Positions 17,825-27,191 of a DNA stretch of 64,000 nt are shown piece by piece; position 1 is the stretch's first letter, and every line of letters starts with the position of its first letter. The notes below the pieces were generated by a model. It did no database searches. It was not told where the DNA came from and saw only the letters and a program-made list of their open reading frames with translations. Position numbers and translations under genes: made by a program. The DNA is from Shinella lacus (GTDB lineage Bacteria; Pseudomonadota; Alphaproteobacteria; Rhizobiales; Rhizobiaceae): contig NZ_WHSB02000002.1 in NCBI RefSeq assembly GCF_010994755.1, positions 620,001-684,000 on the forward strand. Direction: 5' to 3'.

Positions 17825-20752
17825 TCAGCCTGCTTCGCTGACGCGGCCAAGCGCCACCGCGAGGCTTGCGAGCTGCTGTTCGAGCTCCGCGAAGCGTTCG
17901 CGCTCGGCCTCGACCACCTCGGGCTTGGCATTGGCGACGAACTTTTCGTTCGACAGCTTGCCCTCGATGCGGCCGGCCTCCGCTTTCGCCTTGTCGATCG
18001 CCTTTTCGAGGCGCGCCTTTTCGGCCGCCAGATCGATCAGGCTGCCGAGCGGCAGGCAGGCGGTCGCCTCGCCGACGACGATCTGCGCGGCACCCTTCGG
18101 CGCCGTGTCTTCGAGGCCGATCTCCGACACGCGGGCGAGACGGCGAATGGCCGAATCGTGCGTTTCGAGGCGCGTCTTCGTCAGCGCATTGGCGCCAACG
18201 ACCACGAGCGGCGCCGTAGCGCTTGGCGGCACGTTCATTTCGGCGCGGACCGAACGGATGCCGGAGACGAGATCGACCAGCCAGTTGATCTCGTCGGCGG
18301 CCGCGTCATCGGCATAGGCCGGCGACGGCCATTCGGCGTGGCAGACCAGGCTGTCCCGCGTCTTGCCCTCGCCTGCGGTGTGCGCCCAGAGCTCTTCCGT
18401 CATGAAGGGCATGAACGGGTGGAGGAGCTTGTAGATCTCTTCCAGGACATAGGCCGCGCAGGCATGCGATTCCGCCTTCGCCGCCGCATCCTCGCCCATG
18501 AAGATCGGCTTCAGCAGTTCGAGATACCAGTCGCAGAACTGGTTCCAGACGAAGCGGTAGAGCGTGCCGGCCGCGTCGTTGAAGCGGTAGGTCTCGATCG
18601 CCTCGGTGACGTCGCGCGCCGTACGGGCGAGTTCCGTCAAGATCCAGCGGTTGATCGTCAGCGACGCCGTTTCCGGCACGAACTTCGGATCGGTCGCAAC
18701 CCCGTTCATCTCGGCAAAACGCGTGGCGTTCCAGAGCTTCGTGCCGAAATTGCGGTAGCCGGCGATGCGGGCCGGGTCGAGCTTCACGTCCCGCCCCTGC
18801 GCGGCCATGATGGCCAGCGTGAAGCGAAGCGCGTCCGCGCCGTATTCGTCGATCAGTTCGAGCGGATCGATGACGTTGCCCTTCGACTTCGACATCTTCT
18901 GCCCGTTCTTGTCGCGCACCAAAGCGTGGACATAGACGGTGTGGAACGGCTCGATCGGGTTGCCGAACTCGTCCTTCATCAGGTGCAGGCCCATCATCAT
19001 CATGCGGGCGACCCAGAAGAAGATGATGTCGAAGCCGGTGACGAGCACATCGGTCTGGTAATATTTTTCCAATTCCGGCGTCTTTTCCGGCCAGCCGAGC
19101 GTCGAGAACGGCCAGAGCGCGGAAGAGAACCAGGTGTCGAGCACGTCCTCGTCGCGGGTCAGGATGTCGCCCGGCGCGAAATTTTCCAGCTTCTCCTCGA
19201 CCCAGGCCTTCCACGGGCCTTCATGGGCAATGTAGTGCTGAATGGCGGCGTGCAGCGCCTCTTCCTCGGTCTTTTCAACGAAGACCTGACCATCCGGGCC
19301 GTACCAGGCTGGGATCTGGTGACCCCACCAGAGCTGGCGCGAGATGCACCAGGGCTCGATGTTCTCCATCCAGTCGAAATAGGTCTTCTCCCAGTTCTTC
19401 GGGACGAAGTTGGTGCGGCCTTCGCGCACGGAGGCGATGGCCGGCTTTGCCAGCGTCGCAGCGTCGGCGAACCATTGGTCGGTCAGCATCGGCTCGATGA
19501 CGACGCCGGAGCGGTCGCCGAACGGCTGCATGACCTTCTTGTTCTCGACATAGGGAACATCGTTGCCTTCACCGTCCTTGATAGTGACCGCAAGGCCCTC
19601 GGCGTTAATCGCGTCGATAATGCGCTTACGCGCTTCATAACGGTCGAGGCCGCGATATTCGTCGGGAACGAGATTGATGTCGTCGACCTCGGCCTCGTTC
19701 GGCACATGGCCGGTCTTTGCGATCACCAGCGCCTGCGCCGCGTAGACGGCATAGGGCTCGCCATCGGCACGCATGGCAGCCTGCGTATCCATCAGGCGGT
19801 AAAGCGGGATATTGTTGCGGCGCGCGACCTGATAATCGTTGAAGTCGTGCGCGCCGGTGATCTTGACTGCTCCCGAGCCGAAATCCTTCTCCGGATATTC
19901 GTCGGTGATGATCGGGATCAGGCGGCGGTGCTCCTTTGGCCCGACCGGGATCTCGCAAAGCTTCCCAACGATCGGCGCATAGCGCTCGTCCGTCGGATGG
20001 ACCGCAACCGCGCCGTCACCCAGCATCGTCTCGGGGCGGGTCGTGGCGATCGAGATATAGTCGCGCTCCTCTTGGAATACGACGTTGCCATCCGCATCCT
20101 TCTCGACATAGGTATAAGTGGCCCCGTCGGCGAGCGGGTACTTGAAATGCCACATATGGCCGTCGACTTCCTTGTTCTCGACTTCGAGGTCCGAAATCGC
20201 CGTTTCGAACTTCGGGTCCCAGTTGACGAGCCGTTTGCCGCGATAGATCAGGCCTTCCTTGTAAAGCGAGACGAAGACTTCGAGCACGGCTTCGGAAAGC
20301 CCCTCGTCCATGGTGAAGCGTTCGCGCGACCAGTCGCAGGACGCGCCGAGACGCTTCAGCTGGTTGAAAATCAAGCCGCCGGATTCCGCCTTCCATTCCC
20401 AGACCTTCTCGATGAAGGCATCACGGCCCATCTCGCGCCGGCCGGGCAGCTTCTCGGCGGCGAGCTTGCGCTCAACGACCATCTGGGTGGCGATACCGGC
20501 ATGGTCCATGCCCGGCTGCCACAGCACGTCCTTGCCGCGCATGCGCTCGAAGCGGACCATGATGTCCTGCAGCGTGTTGTTGAGCGCGTGGCCCATATGC
20601 AGCGAGCCCGTCACGTTCGGCGGCGGGATCACGATGGTGAAGGTTTCGGCGCCCGGTTTTGCGCCTTCGCCGGCGCGAAACGCGTCCGCATCTTCCCACG
20701 CCTTGGCAATTCGCGGCTCGACCGCTGCGGAATCATAGTTCTTTTCAAGCAT
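17825..20752 (-). CDS. valS: Valine--tRNA ligase
   Basis: Class I synthetase that charges tRNA-Val and edits mischarged threonine. The 975-aa product begins MLEKNYDSAAVEPRIAKAWE and has the HIGH motif as SLHMGHALNNT (about residue 50), a CP1 editing domain in the middle, KMSKSKGNVIDP at about residue 620, and a C-terminal coiled coil (LIDLAAEKARLEKAIDKAK). It is bracketed by two almost identical hairpins. Confidence 0.97.
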   Translation of the reverse strand: MLEKNYDSAAVEPRIAKAWEDADAFRAGEGAKPGAETFTIVIPPPNVTGSLHMGHALNNTLQDIMVRFERMRGKDVLWQPGMDHAGIATQMVVERKLAAEKLPGRREMGRDAFIEKVWEWKAESGGLIFNQLKRLGASCDWSRERFTMDEGLSEAVLEVFVSLYKEGLIYRGKRLVNWDPKFETAISDLEVENKEVDGHMWHFKYPLADGATYTYVEKDADGNVVFQEERDYISIATTRPETMLGDGAVAVHPTDERYAPIVGKLCEIPVGPKEHRRLIPIITDEYPEKDFGSGAVKITGAHDFNDYQVARRNNIPLYRLMDTQAAMRADGEPYAVYAAQALVIAKTGHVPNEAEVDDINLVPDEYRGLDRYEARKRIIDAINAEGLAVTIKDGEGNDVPYVENKKVMQPFGDRSGVVIEPMLTDQWFADAATLAKPAIASVREGRTNFVPKNWEKTYFDWMENIEPWCISRQLWWGHQIPAWYGPDGQVFVEKTEEEALHAAIQHYIAHEGPWKAWVEEKLENFAPGDILTRDEDVLDTWFSSALWPFSTLGWPEKTPELEKYYQTDVLVTGFDIIFFWVARMMMMGLHLMKDEFGNPIEPFHTVYVHALVRDKNGQKMSKSKGNVIDPLELIDEYGADALRFTLAIMAAQGRDVKLDPARIAGYRNFGTKLWNATRFAEMNGVATDPKFVPETASLTINRWILTELARTARDVTEAIETYRFNDAAGTLYRFVWNQFCDWYLELLKPIFMGEDAAAKAESHACAAYVLEEIYKLLHPFMPFMTEELWAHTAGEGKTRDSLVCHAEWPSPAYADDAAADEINWLVDLVSGIRSVRAEMNVPPSATAPLVVVGANALTKTRLETHDSAIRRLARVSEIGLEDTAPKGAAQIVVGEATACLPLGSLIDLAAEKARLEKAIDKAKAEAGRIEGKLSNEKFVANAKPEVVEAERERFAELEQQLASLAVALGRVSEAG

Positions 20753-20832
20753 TTTCGTGCGAAGCCCGCTGTTTGTCGTCAGGGTTTTCTAAACCGGATG
20801 GCCGGCGTGAAGTCAACAATATCAGAAGAAAA

Positions 20833-20856
20833 GCCGCGCCGGGGGTCCGGCGCGGC
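20833..20856 (-). terminator. Intrinsic terminator of popZ
   Basis: 10-bp GC stem (GCCGCGCCGG / CCGGCGCGGC) with a GGGT loop, followed on the minus strand by TTTTCTTCTG. It lies 34 bp beyond the popZ stop and before the valS start. Confidence 0.75.
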
Positions 20857-20889
20857 TCAAACCATTTTTAAGCAGAATGGCGGCGTCGG

Positions 20890-21669
20890 TCAGCGGCGCG
20901 GGCCGCGCGCCACCCGTTCAATCTCTTCGCGCACCAGCCGCTCGACCAGCGTCGGCAGGTTGTCGTCGAGCCATTCCTGCAGCATCGGGCGCAGCATTTC
21001 CTCGGCGATCTCATCAAAGGAGCGGCGCGGGCCGGCATCCATCGCCTGCGCCAGCGCACCAAAGGACTGCGCTACGCGCTCGCCGACCGCGGGAGAAACG
21101 AGAGCAGCGATATCACGGCCTGCCGCAACCGGTTCGGCCACGCGTGTTTCCACGACCGGCGTCGGCTCGACGTGGGGCGTCACGCTCTCATGCTTTTCGA
21201 TAAAGGGCTCGCGCTTTTCGACGGCTTCGACGGCCGGCACGAAGCGGCTGGCATTCGCCGTCATGCGGGAGGTCATGACCGGGTTTTCCTCGCGCAGCGG
21301 CAGTTGCACCGGCTCGATGGAAACAGGCTCAACCTCCGGCTCGCGGTTTGCGACATGCCGCTCGGAGGCGGCGCGCACACGGGCGGCGACATCGGCGAGC
21401 GACAAAGCGGGCTGGGTGGCCTGCACCGGCTCCGTGCGCTGGATCGGCTGGATGGTGGAGGGACGATGCTCTTCGCTGTGGAACCGCTCGACCACCGCCG
21501 GGTGGTCCATCAGATTGCTGGAATGGCTGTCCGTCGTGATGTGGAAACCCTCGTCGCCATCGGCATCGGGCGCGAGCTCCGGCATGGCTTCGTTGTTCTC
21601 GATGATCTTGCGGATGGACGCCAGGATTTCATCCATGGACGGTTCACGCGCTACATTTGGCTGAGCCAT
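20890..21669 (-). CDS. popZ: Polar organizing protein PopZ (DUF2497)
   Basis: Forms a polymeric matrix at the cell pole that anchors ParB-parS and recruits polarity and cell-cycle factors. The 259-aa product has the short conserved N-terminal helix MDEILASIRKIIENNE, a long acidic, Pro/Val/Glu-rich disordered middle, and the conserved C-terminal helices FDEIAEEMLRPMLQEWLDDNLP...LVERLVREEIERVAR needed for assembly. In Rhizobiaceae popZ is characteristically next to valS, as here. Confidence 0.9.
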   Translation of the reverse strand: MAQPNVAREPSMDEILASIRKIIENNEAMPELAPDADGDEGFHITTDSHSSNLMDHPAVVERFHSEEHRPSTIQPIQRTEPVQATQPALSLADVAARVRAASERHVANREPEVEPVSIEPVQLPLREENPVMTSRMTANASRFVPAVEAVEKREPFIEKHESVTPHVEPTPVVETRVAEPVAAGRDIAALVSPAVGERVAQSFGALAQAMDAGPRRSFDEIAEEMLRPMLQEWLDDNLPTLVERLVREEIERVARGPRR

Positions 21670-21822
21670 TTCTATCCCCGTTCTCTGCGGCGTCCACGGC
21701 CTGCCGCTCCCAGCCTGCCGGACATCCCGAAAACCCTAGGCGAGTTCGGTGGCGAACTAAATCGCCGCGAATCATGTGTTACGAGTGATGCACAGATTTG
21801 TTTGCCCTGCCAAGGGCGAGGA

Positions 21823-23220
21823 TTATTCGCTGTCGACGGTTCTCAAGCCGAACCACTTGTCCTTGACCGCCTCGAAATGCACCTCGGACCGATATTCCGC
21901 CACTTCGAGCCCCTGGCTGCGCACGGTCAGGCTGCCGGTGGCGGCGAGCAGCGAATAGCTTGCAACAACAGCATTGCGCTGCACGGCGGCGAGATCTTCC
22001 TGGGCGTCGAGCACGTTCTGCTGGGCGTTGAGCACGTCGAGCGTCGTGCGCTGACCGACGTTTCGCTCCTCGATGACGCCGTTCAGCGCCTCGTTTGCCG
22101 CACCGATTTGCACACGGATAGCTGCGATAGAGGCATTGGCCGCCTCGTATTGCGCATGCGCCGAAGCGATCGTGCGCTGGACTTCCATGCGCGCGGAATC
22201 CACCAGCAACTGGCTTTCGCCCAGCCGTTCCTTCGCCTGGCGGATCTGGCCGTATTCGGCTCCACCTTGATAGATCGGAACCGTCAGCCGGGCGGTCACC
22301 GAGCCGCTCAGATTGTCGGCAGGTCCCTCTTCCGTGTTGACGGATTTAAAGACGCTTCCCTGCAAAGAAACGCCCGGCAGCATGGCGCCTTCAGCCTCCT
22401 TCACATTGAAGCCGGCCGCATCGGCGCCGCGCATGGCGGCGAGGATGTTCGGATTTTCCTGCATGCCCGTCGCCACTGCATTGTCGAGTGACCGCGGCAT
22501 AGCCTTCTTGGCCGACGACGGCTGCTTGATGCCTTTCGGCGTTTCGCCGACGATCTGCACATAGGCGGCTTCGCTCTGCTTTAGCGACGAGACGGCTGCC
22601 GTCAGCAGCGCATTGGCAGCGGCAAGCTCGGCTTCGGCGAGACTGACATCCGTGCGCGTGCCCTCCCCGACATTCAGGCGCGCGTTGGCTGCTTTCACCT
22701 GCTCCTTGAGGAAGGCAATATTCTGCTTGCGGATCGACACGATCGTCTGGTCACGCGCGATATTGGCATAAGACTCGACGGCCGCGAGAAGAATGGAAAT
22801 TTCCTGGGCGCGAAGCGATTCACGGTTTGCCAGCACATTCGCCTCGGCCGCCTTGACACGGTAAAGTGTCTGAAAGCCGTCGAAAATCTGCTGGCTGATC
22901 GTGATGCCATAGCTCGAGGTAACATAGTCGGTCTGCCGATCGGGTCGCCCCAAAAAATTACCGGCGGGACGGACATCAAGATTCGTACGAAGGGCTTCCG
23001 CCTCGGCCACGCCCGTTACGCGCGGCCTCATCCCCGACTTGGCAATCGTCACATTCTCATCAATCGCACGCAAAGCCGCACGCGCAGCGTTCAGGTCCGG
23101 ATTGTTCTCGTACGCCTTGGCCATCGCACCGGCCAGCGTCTCGGCGGATGCGCCGTACGGCACGGCGTGGAAGGCGGTGGCGAGGGCTAGCGCAAAGGCG
23201 GTTCGACGAAGAATGGACAC
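21823..23220 (-). CDS. tolC: TolC family outer-membrane efflux protein
   Basis: Trimeric outer-membrane duct for type I secretion and RND efflux. The 465-aa product starts at a GTG (preceded by GGAG at good spacing) with signal peptide MSILRRTAFALALATAFHAVPYGASA, then two repeated outer-membrane efflux domains with long alpha-helical stretches (for example TRTDVSLAEAELAAANALL and YEAANASIAAIRVQIG). An upstream in-frame extension is open but not conserved. It follows the methyltransferase gene on the same strand, with about 256 bp between. Confidence 0.88.
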   Translation of the reverse strand: MSILRRTAFALALATAFHAVPYGASAETLAGAMAKAYENNPDLNAARAALRAIDENVTIAKSGMRPRVTGVAEAEALRTNLDVRPAGNFLGRPDRQTDYVTSSYGITISQQIFDGFQTLYRVKAAEANVLANRESLRAQEISILLAAVESYANIARDQTIVSIRKQNIAFLKEQVKAANARLNVGEGTRTDVSLAEAELAAANALLTAAVSSLKQSEAAYVQIVGETPKGIKQPSSAKKAMPRSLDNAVATGMQENPNILAAMRGADAAGFNVKEAEGAMLPGVSLQGSVFKSVNTEEGPADNLSGSVTARLTVPIYQGGAEYGQIRQAKERLGESQLLVDSARMEVQRTIASAHAQYEAANASIAAIRVQIGAANEALNGVIEERNVGQRTTLDVLNAQQNVLDAQEDLAAVQRNAVVASYSLLAATGSLTVRSQGLEVAEYRSEVHFEAVKDKWFGLRTVDSE

Positions 23221-23476
23221 AGTACGAAACTCCGATCCTGGCCAGCCCGTCGCATGAGCTGCCTTTACACAATTCTCACCGGCCGCAGGCCGGGCACGCT
23301 TTCGGGCAGCGGCAACCCTCCACGGACGGTGCGCGCCGACCGCGATAATGCCTCTTCGTTCATTCGGGAACAGTCGGCAGGCCCATCGGCAAGGATTTGG
23401 TAACGACAATAGGACGGGCCCGTTGCGAAAGTGCAACAAATCGGGCCTGCCCGGGATAAAGCGCCTCAGCGCTCAT

Positions 23477-24130
23477 TCAGAAGACGAATTCCTTCGCCCT
23501 GCGGAAGCCCGGCAGCGGCTTGACGGCCGTGTTGAAGACGTTGCGCTCGGAAACGCGGCCGCCTTCCTTGATATAAAGTCGGGCCTGCGAGGCATTGCCG
23601 TAGCCCTCGACGACGACCAGGCGGCCACCGTCGCGAAGCTGCGCGAAAATGGCATCCGGCACGAATTCGACAGCGCCGTGCACGAAGATCACGTCATAGG
23701 GCGCTTCCGGCGCGTAGCCGGCTTCGAGATCACCGGTGACCACGGCGACATTGTCGTGGCCGAGGCGGGACAGCGTGTCCGTCGCGGTCGCGGCAAGATC
23801 CACGTCGCTTTCGAGCGCCACGACGGAGCTGCCGAGGCGCGAGAGAATCGCGGAGGCATAACCCGTGCCGCAGCCCACTTCGAGCACCACGTCCGTATTG
23901 GCGATCTCGGCGAGCTGGATCAGCTTGGCGAGCGGCGACGGCTCCATCAGGTAGCGGCCGGGCACGAGCTGGATGTCGTTGTCGATATAGGCGAGCGGCT
24001 TCACCGCCGCCGGCACGAATTCTTCGCGCGCGACGGTCAGGAAGGCGTCGAGCACCTCGTGCGACGTCACGTCCGTCGTACGGATCTGGTTGTCCACCAT
24101 CTTCGTGCGCGCTGCTTTGTAGTCAATCAT
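23477..24130 (-). CDS. Protein-L-isoaspartate O-methyltransferase family protein
   Basis: SAM-dependent methyltransferase of the isoaspartyl-repair family. The 217-aa product carries motif I VLEVGCGTGYASAILSRLG and DVIFVHGAVEFVP near motif II; the N-terminal part (MIDYKAARTKMVDNQIRTTDV) matches the rhizobial branch that sits next to tolC. This branch is more divergent than classical Pcm, so activity on isoaspartate is an inference. The start at 24130 was chosen because the 57 upstream in-frame residues look non-coding. Confidence 0.85.
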   Translation of the reverse strand: MIDYKAARTKMVDNQIRTTDVTSHEVLDAFLTVAREEFVPAAVKPLAYIDNDIQLVPGRYLMEPSPLAKLIQLAEIANTDVVLEVGCGTGYASAILSRLGSSVVALESDVDLAATATDTLSRLGHDNVAVVTGDLEAGYAPEAPYDVIFVHGAVEFVPDAIFAQLRDGGRLVVVEGYGNASQARLYIKEGGRVSERNVFNTAVKPLPGFRRAKEFVF

Positions 24131-24310
24131 CTCTAGCCCTGTGAGTAAGCGGCAGACCGCGGCACGAAGGCCCGGTTGCGATGCCGGATGCGTCGCAATT
24201 CTCTTAGTGCGGTTTCGGGCCGGGTGTCCAGTGGCGGCGACGGGTTGCGCGCAAAAACCGCGGCCCTGCCCGCTTGAACCGCGTGGCCCCGGAATTTCCA
24301 AGGGTTATCA

Positions 24311-24325
24311 TGAATAAATTACTCA
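24311..24325. promoter_or_regulatory. Candidate iron-responsive (RirA-type) operator
   Basis: TGA-ATAAATTAC-TCA matches the TGA-N9-TCA iron-responsive motif bound by RirA in Rhizobiaceae. It lies in the AT-rich part of the gap between the divergent methyltransferase and exbB genes, about 130 bp upstream of exbB. ExbBD energise siderophore uptake, so iron repression makes sense. A six-base match will recur by chance every few kb. The rest of 24131-24457 shows nothing else clear. Confidence 0.4.
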
Positions 24326-24457
24326 ACATATTATTGCCTGCTCCCCGCATAATGTCGTATTGAGCACTCAGGTTTTACGGATGCCAAGGCAGCCGCACCA
24401 TGCCCGTTTCTGTTGAATGGGCTTCGCTTGAACTAAGATATGTAAGAGGAATACGCC

Positions 24458-25507
24458 GTGCCGAAACGGTCTCGCCTGCTATTCGCGATCTTCCTGATGG
24501 CGCTTGCCGCCCCGCGCGCCGCCCCGGCGCAGACCCAGGAGACACCATCGGTCCAGACGGACGGCCAGCCGGAAACGACGGGCCAGTCCACGGGCGCCGC
24601 AACAGGCGGCGCCACAACGACGGACACAACCGCGCGCCCGACGACGACCGAAGGCACCGCCGACACCGCGACGGACCCGGCTACCGCGACCGATCCGGAC
24701 GCCACAGCCGCCGAGGAAGAAGCGACCGAGCTCGACGCCGTCGATGACGCCGCCGGCGAGCGCCAGGCCGGCCTGCCGCATGACCTTTCCCCCTGGGGCA
24801 TGTTCATGGCGGCCGATATCGTCGTCAAGGGCGTGATGGTCGGCCTTGCCTTCGCCTCCGTCGTCACCTGGACCGTGCTGCTCGTGAAGCTTGCAGAGCT
24901 TGGTGCCGCGCAGCGCTCCGCCAGCCGTGCCGTGCGCCGGCTTGTTGCCGCCCGCGGCCTCGCGGATGGCGAGGAGGCCCTTGGCCGCAATCGCGGCGTT
25001 GTCGCCCGCATGACGCGTGCGGCGCGCGAGGAAATGGATGCCTCCGAAGCCGTGCTCGATCACGTCTCCGACGGCGGCGTGAAGGAGCGCGTCTCCTCGC
25101 GCCTCGGCCGCATGGAGGTGCATGCCGGCCGCCGCATCGCCAAGGGCACCGGCCTCCTCGCGACGATCGGCTCGACCGCCCCCTTCGTCGGCCTGTTCGG
25201 CACCGTCTGGGGCATCATGAACTCGTTCATCGGCATCTCGAAGGCGCAGACCACCAACCTCGCCATCGTTGCGCCCGGCATCGCCGAGGCGCTGCTGGCG
25301 ACGGCGATCGGCCTCGTCGCCGCCATTCCCGCCGTGGTGATCTACAACTTCCTGGCGCGCGCCATCACCGGTTACCGCCAGAACCTTGCCGACGCCTCGG
25401 CCGCGATCGAACGGCTCGCCAGCCGCGATCTCGACGTGCGCCGCGCCGTGCGTCACGCCGCGCCGCGCAGCGAGCGCGCTAGCGGCTCCGTCGTGAAGAT
25501 CGGGTGA
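24458..25507 (+). CDS. exbB: TonB-system biopolymer transport protein ExbB
   Basis: Proton-channel subunit energising TonB-dependent outer-membrane uptake. The 349-aa product has an N-terminal signal-like segment, a Thr/Ala/Asp-rich periplasmic extension (about residues 25-105), then three transmembrane helices with the MotA/TolQ/ExbB core (GTGLLATIGSTAPFVGLFGTVWGIMNSF and IAEALLATAIGLVAAIPAVVIYN). The long N-terminal extension is typical of rhizobial ExbB. exbD follows 4 bp later. No tonB is adjacent. Confidence 0.92.
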   Translation: MPKRSRLLFAIFLMALAAPRAAPAQTQETPSVQTDGQPETTGQSTGAATGGATTTDTTARPTTTEGTADTATDPATATDPDATAAEEEATELDAVDDAAGERQAGLPHDLSPWGMFMAADIVVKGVMVGLAFASVVTWTVLLVKLAELGAAQRSASRAVRRLVAARGLADGEEALGRNRGVVARMTRAAREEMDASEAVLDHVSDGGVKERVSSRLGRMEVHAGRRIAKGTGLLATIGSTAPFVGLFGTVWGIMNSFIGISKAQTTNLAIVAPGIAEALLATAIGLVAAIPAVVIYNFLARAITGYRQNLADASAAIERLASRDLDVRRAVRHAAPRSERASGSVVKIG

Positions 25508-25511
25508 CGTC

Positions 25512-25949
25512 ATGGCGAGCAAGATCAAGGAAGGCGGCGGCGACGACCTGGAGGAGAACAGTGAAATCAACGTGACGCCGTTCATCGACGTCATGCTGGT
25601 GCTGCTCATCATCTTCATGGTGGCGGCACCGCTCGCCACCGTCGATATCAATGTCGACCTGCCATCCTCCATTGCCCAACCGACGCCCCGCGAGGACAAG
25701 TCGGTCTTCATGACGCTGAAGAAGGACCTGACGGTCTCGATCGGCAATGGCGAGATCGGACGCGACACCTTCGGCCCGCAACTCGACGAAGTGACGGACG
25801 GCAACAAGGACACGCGCATCCTGCTGCGCGCCGACAAGGCCGTCGACTACGGCAATGTCATGGATGTCATGAACCTGCTGCGCGCCGCCGGCTATGCCAA
25901 GATCGCGCTCGTCGGCCTCGAAGGCGCGGCGCCGGCCGCGGCTCAATAA
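25512..25949 (+). CDS. exbD: TonB-system biopolymer transport protein ExbD
   Basis: Partner of ExbB in the proton-driven motor. The 145-aa product has a cytoplasmic N-terminus, one transmembrane helix preceded by INVTPFIDVMLVLLIIFMVAAP that contains the essential membrane Asp, and a periplasmic C-terminal domain (VMNLLRAAGYAKIALVGLE). Spacing of 4 bp to exbB shows one operon. Confidence 0.94.
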   Translation: MASKIKEGGGDDLEENSEINVTPFIDVMLVLLIIFMVAAPLATVDINVDLPSSIAQPTPREDKSVFMTLKKDLTVSIGNGEIGRDTFGPQLDEVTDGNKDTRILLRADKAVDYGNVMDVMNLLRAAGYAKIALVGLEGAAPAAAQ

Positions 25950-25955
25950 GGACAG

Positions 25956-25975
25956 GGCGCGCCTTCGGGCGCGCC
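25956..25975 (+). terminator. Hairpin after exbD
   Basis: Perfect 8-bp stem GGCGCGCC / GGCGCGCC closed by a UUCG-type tetraloop, 6 bp after the exbD stop. There is no U-run after it, so it may act as a 3' stabiliser or a weak terminator. Confidence 0.45.
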
Positions 25976-25999
25976 GCCTCCCTCGGCCCTCAGCGCTTA

Positions 26000-26263
26000 C
26001 TACCGCTGGAAAATATCGATCTTGTGCCGCGAAAGCAGTTGCAGCGACCTGTCCGGCGCGATCCGGTAGGTTTCGACATAACGATCGCCGAAACTGTCCC
26101 GGAACAGATGCTCGAACGTGCTGCCGATCGGCGCCTTCGTCAGCTTGCTCCGCGGCTGACCGTTATAGATGATGCTGCCCGGAATGGGCTCTATGGCGTA
26201 GGCGGCGGAGCTCAATACCGCAAACGTCATCGCCACCGCCGCCAGGGTCTTTATCGTGCGCAT
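26000..26263 (-). CDS. Small secreted protein of unknown function
   Basis: An 87-aa protein with a clear signal peptide (MRTIKTLAAVAMTFAVLSSAAYA) and a polar mature part of about 64 residues containing IPGSIIYNGQPRSKLTKAPIGS and YRIAPDRSLQLLSRHK. AGGAG lies at good spacing before the ATG, which decides the start over an upstream in-frame codon. No family is recognised. Probably periplasmic. It stands alone, convergent with exbD. Confidence 0.65.
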   Translation of the reverse strand: MRTIKTLAAVAMTFAVLSSAAYAIEPIPGSIIYNGQPRSKLTKAPIGSTFEHLFRDSFGDRYVETYRIAPDRSLQLLSRHKIDIFQR

Positions 26264-26449
26264 CGGGCATTCTCCTGTCTTGTCGATTTCATCAAACTGT
26301 AGATGGGGTTGGCAGAGCCTTTGTTCCATCACAGGAGCGCACGATGCAGTTGCCGGGGGGAAAAAATTCACAATCCGCCGGAAGCCCCTTGCGCCCTTTC
26401 TAAATTCGTTCTAAACGCCCGGCACCACTCGCTTTATAGCAAAACGGAC

Positions 26450-26523
26450 GGCCTCGTGGCGGAGTGGTGACGCAGAGGACTGCAAATCCTTGCACCCGAG
26501 TTCGATTCTCGGCGAGGCCTCCA
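26450..26523 (+). tRNA. tRNA-Cys (GCA)
   Basis: 74 nt including an encoded CCA. The acceptor stem GGCCTCG pairs with CGAGGCC, the anticodon stem AGGA/TCCT encloses the loop CTGCAAA with anticodon GCA, and the T arm has the GTTCGATTC-type loop (GAGTTCGATTCTC). Confidence 0.95.
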
Positions 26524-26800
26524 ACTTCCAATTTATCATGGACTTAGATCGCTTTGTTGTGGATACCTACGCTTAAGGTAGGCCACTCTTGGGATCCTTG
26601 CTTTCCGACGCCGCATTATGCTTGGCGCATGCTTCCGGCAGTGCCGTTCCTCTATGAGCAATCAGCTCTTCATCGGTGGAGCGCTCACAGGAAGAGGTAA
26701 ATTAAGCAACTGTTTTCATTACAGAAGTTTAATCTTGCATTCACTTCTCGTTCATCGGCGCGGACCTAGGCTCTGCTCATCGACAACGAGGAACTACCCA

Positions 26801-27139
26801 ATGAAAGTCTTCATCCGCACGCTTCTTGCCACTGTCGCCCTCTCGGTCGCGGCAGTACCGATGGCACAGGCCGCCCAGCAATACGGCCACGACCGCAAGC
26901 CCGGCTATTCGCAGACCTATAAGAAGAAAGTCGTGACCAGGAAGAAGGTCGTGACGCGGCGCGCCTGGCACCAGGGCGAGCGCTACTCCGACTGGAAGCG
27001 CCGGCCGGCTGTGCGCGACTACCATCGCTACGGCCTGCGCAAGCCCAACCGCGGCCAGCAATGGGTCAAGGTCGACAACGATTACCTGCTGCTAAGCATC
27101 GCCACAGGCGTCATCCTCGGGGTCGCTGCGGCCCGCTGA
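26801..27139 (+). CDS. RcnB-like periplasmic protein
   Basis: 112-aa protein with a signal peptide (MKVFIRTLLATVALSVAAVPMAQA), a His/Lys/Arg/Tyr-rich middle (KKKVVTRKKVVTRRAWHQGERYSDW) and the family-typical end GQQWVKVDNDYLLLSIATGVILGV. RcnB proteins are periplasmic and were first linked to nickel/cobalt homeostasis; the rhizobial copies are of unclear role. The ATG at 26801 begins the signal peptide. A bidirectional terminator follows. The 26524-26800 gap shows no gene. Confidence 0.75.
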   Translation: MKVFIRTLLATVALSVAAVPMAQAAQQYGHDRKPGYSQTYKKKVVTRKKVVTRRAWHQGERYSDWKRRPAVRDYHRYGLRKPNRGQQWVKVDNDYLLLSIATGVILGVAAAR

Positions 27140-27147
27140 ACGAAAAA

Positions 27148-27174
27148 CCCCACCGCAGACGATCTGCGGTGGGG
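27148..27174. terminator. Bidirectional intrinsic terminator
   Basis: Perfect 12-bp stem CCCCACCGCAGA / TCTGCGGTGGGG with a 3-nt loop. TTCTTTCTT follows on the plus strand and a T5 run follows on the minus strand. It serves the convergent RcnB-like and DUF2938 genes. Confidence 0.9.
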
Positions 27175-27191
27175 TTCTTTCTTGTTACGCC

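Noticed and set aside
17620-17841. Possible 73-aa plus-strand gene MKTLNINKLRNIFS...
   Set aside because: Runs through the valS terminator and has only a weak ribosome site.
17684-21664. 1,326-aa plus-strand ORF opposite valS and popZ
   Set aside because: Antisense shadow; crosses two intrinsic terminators.
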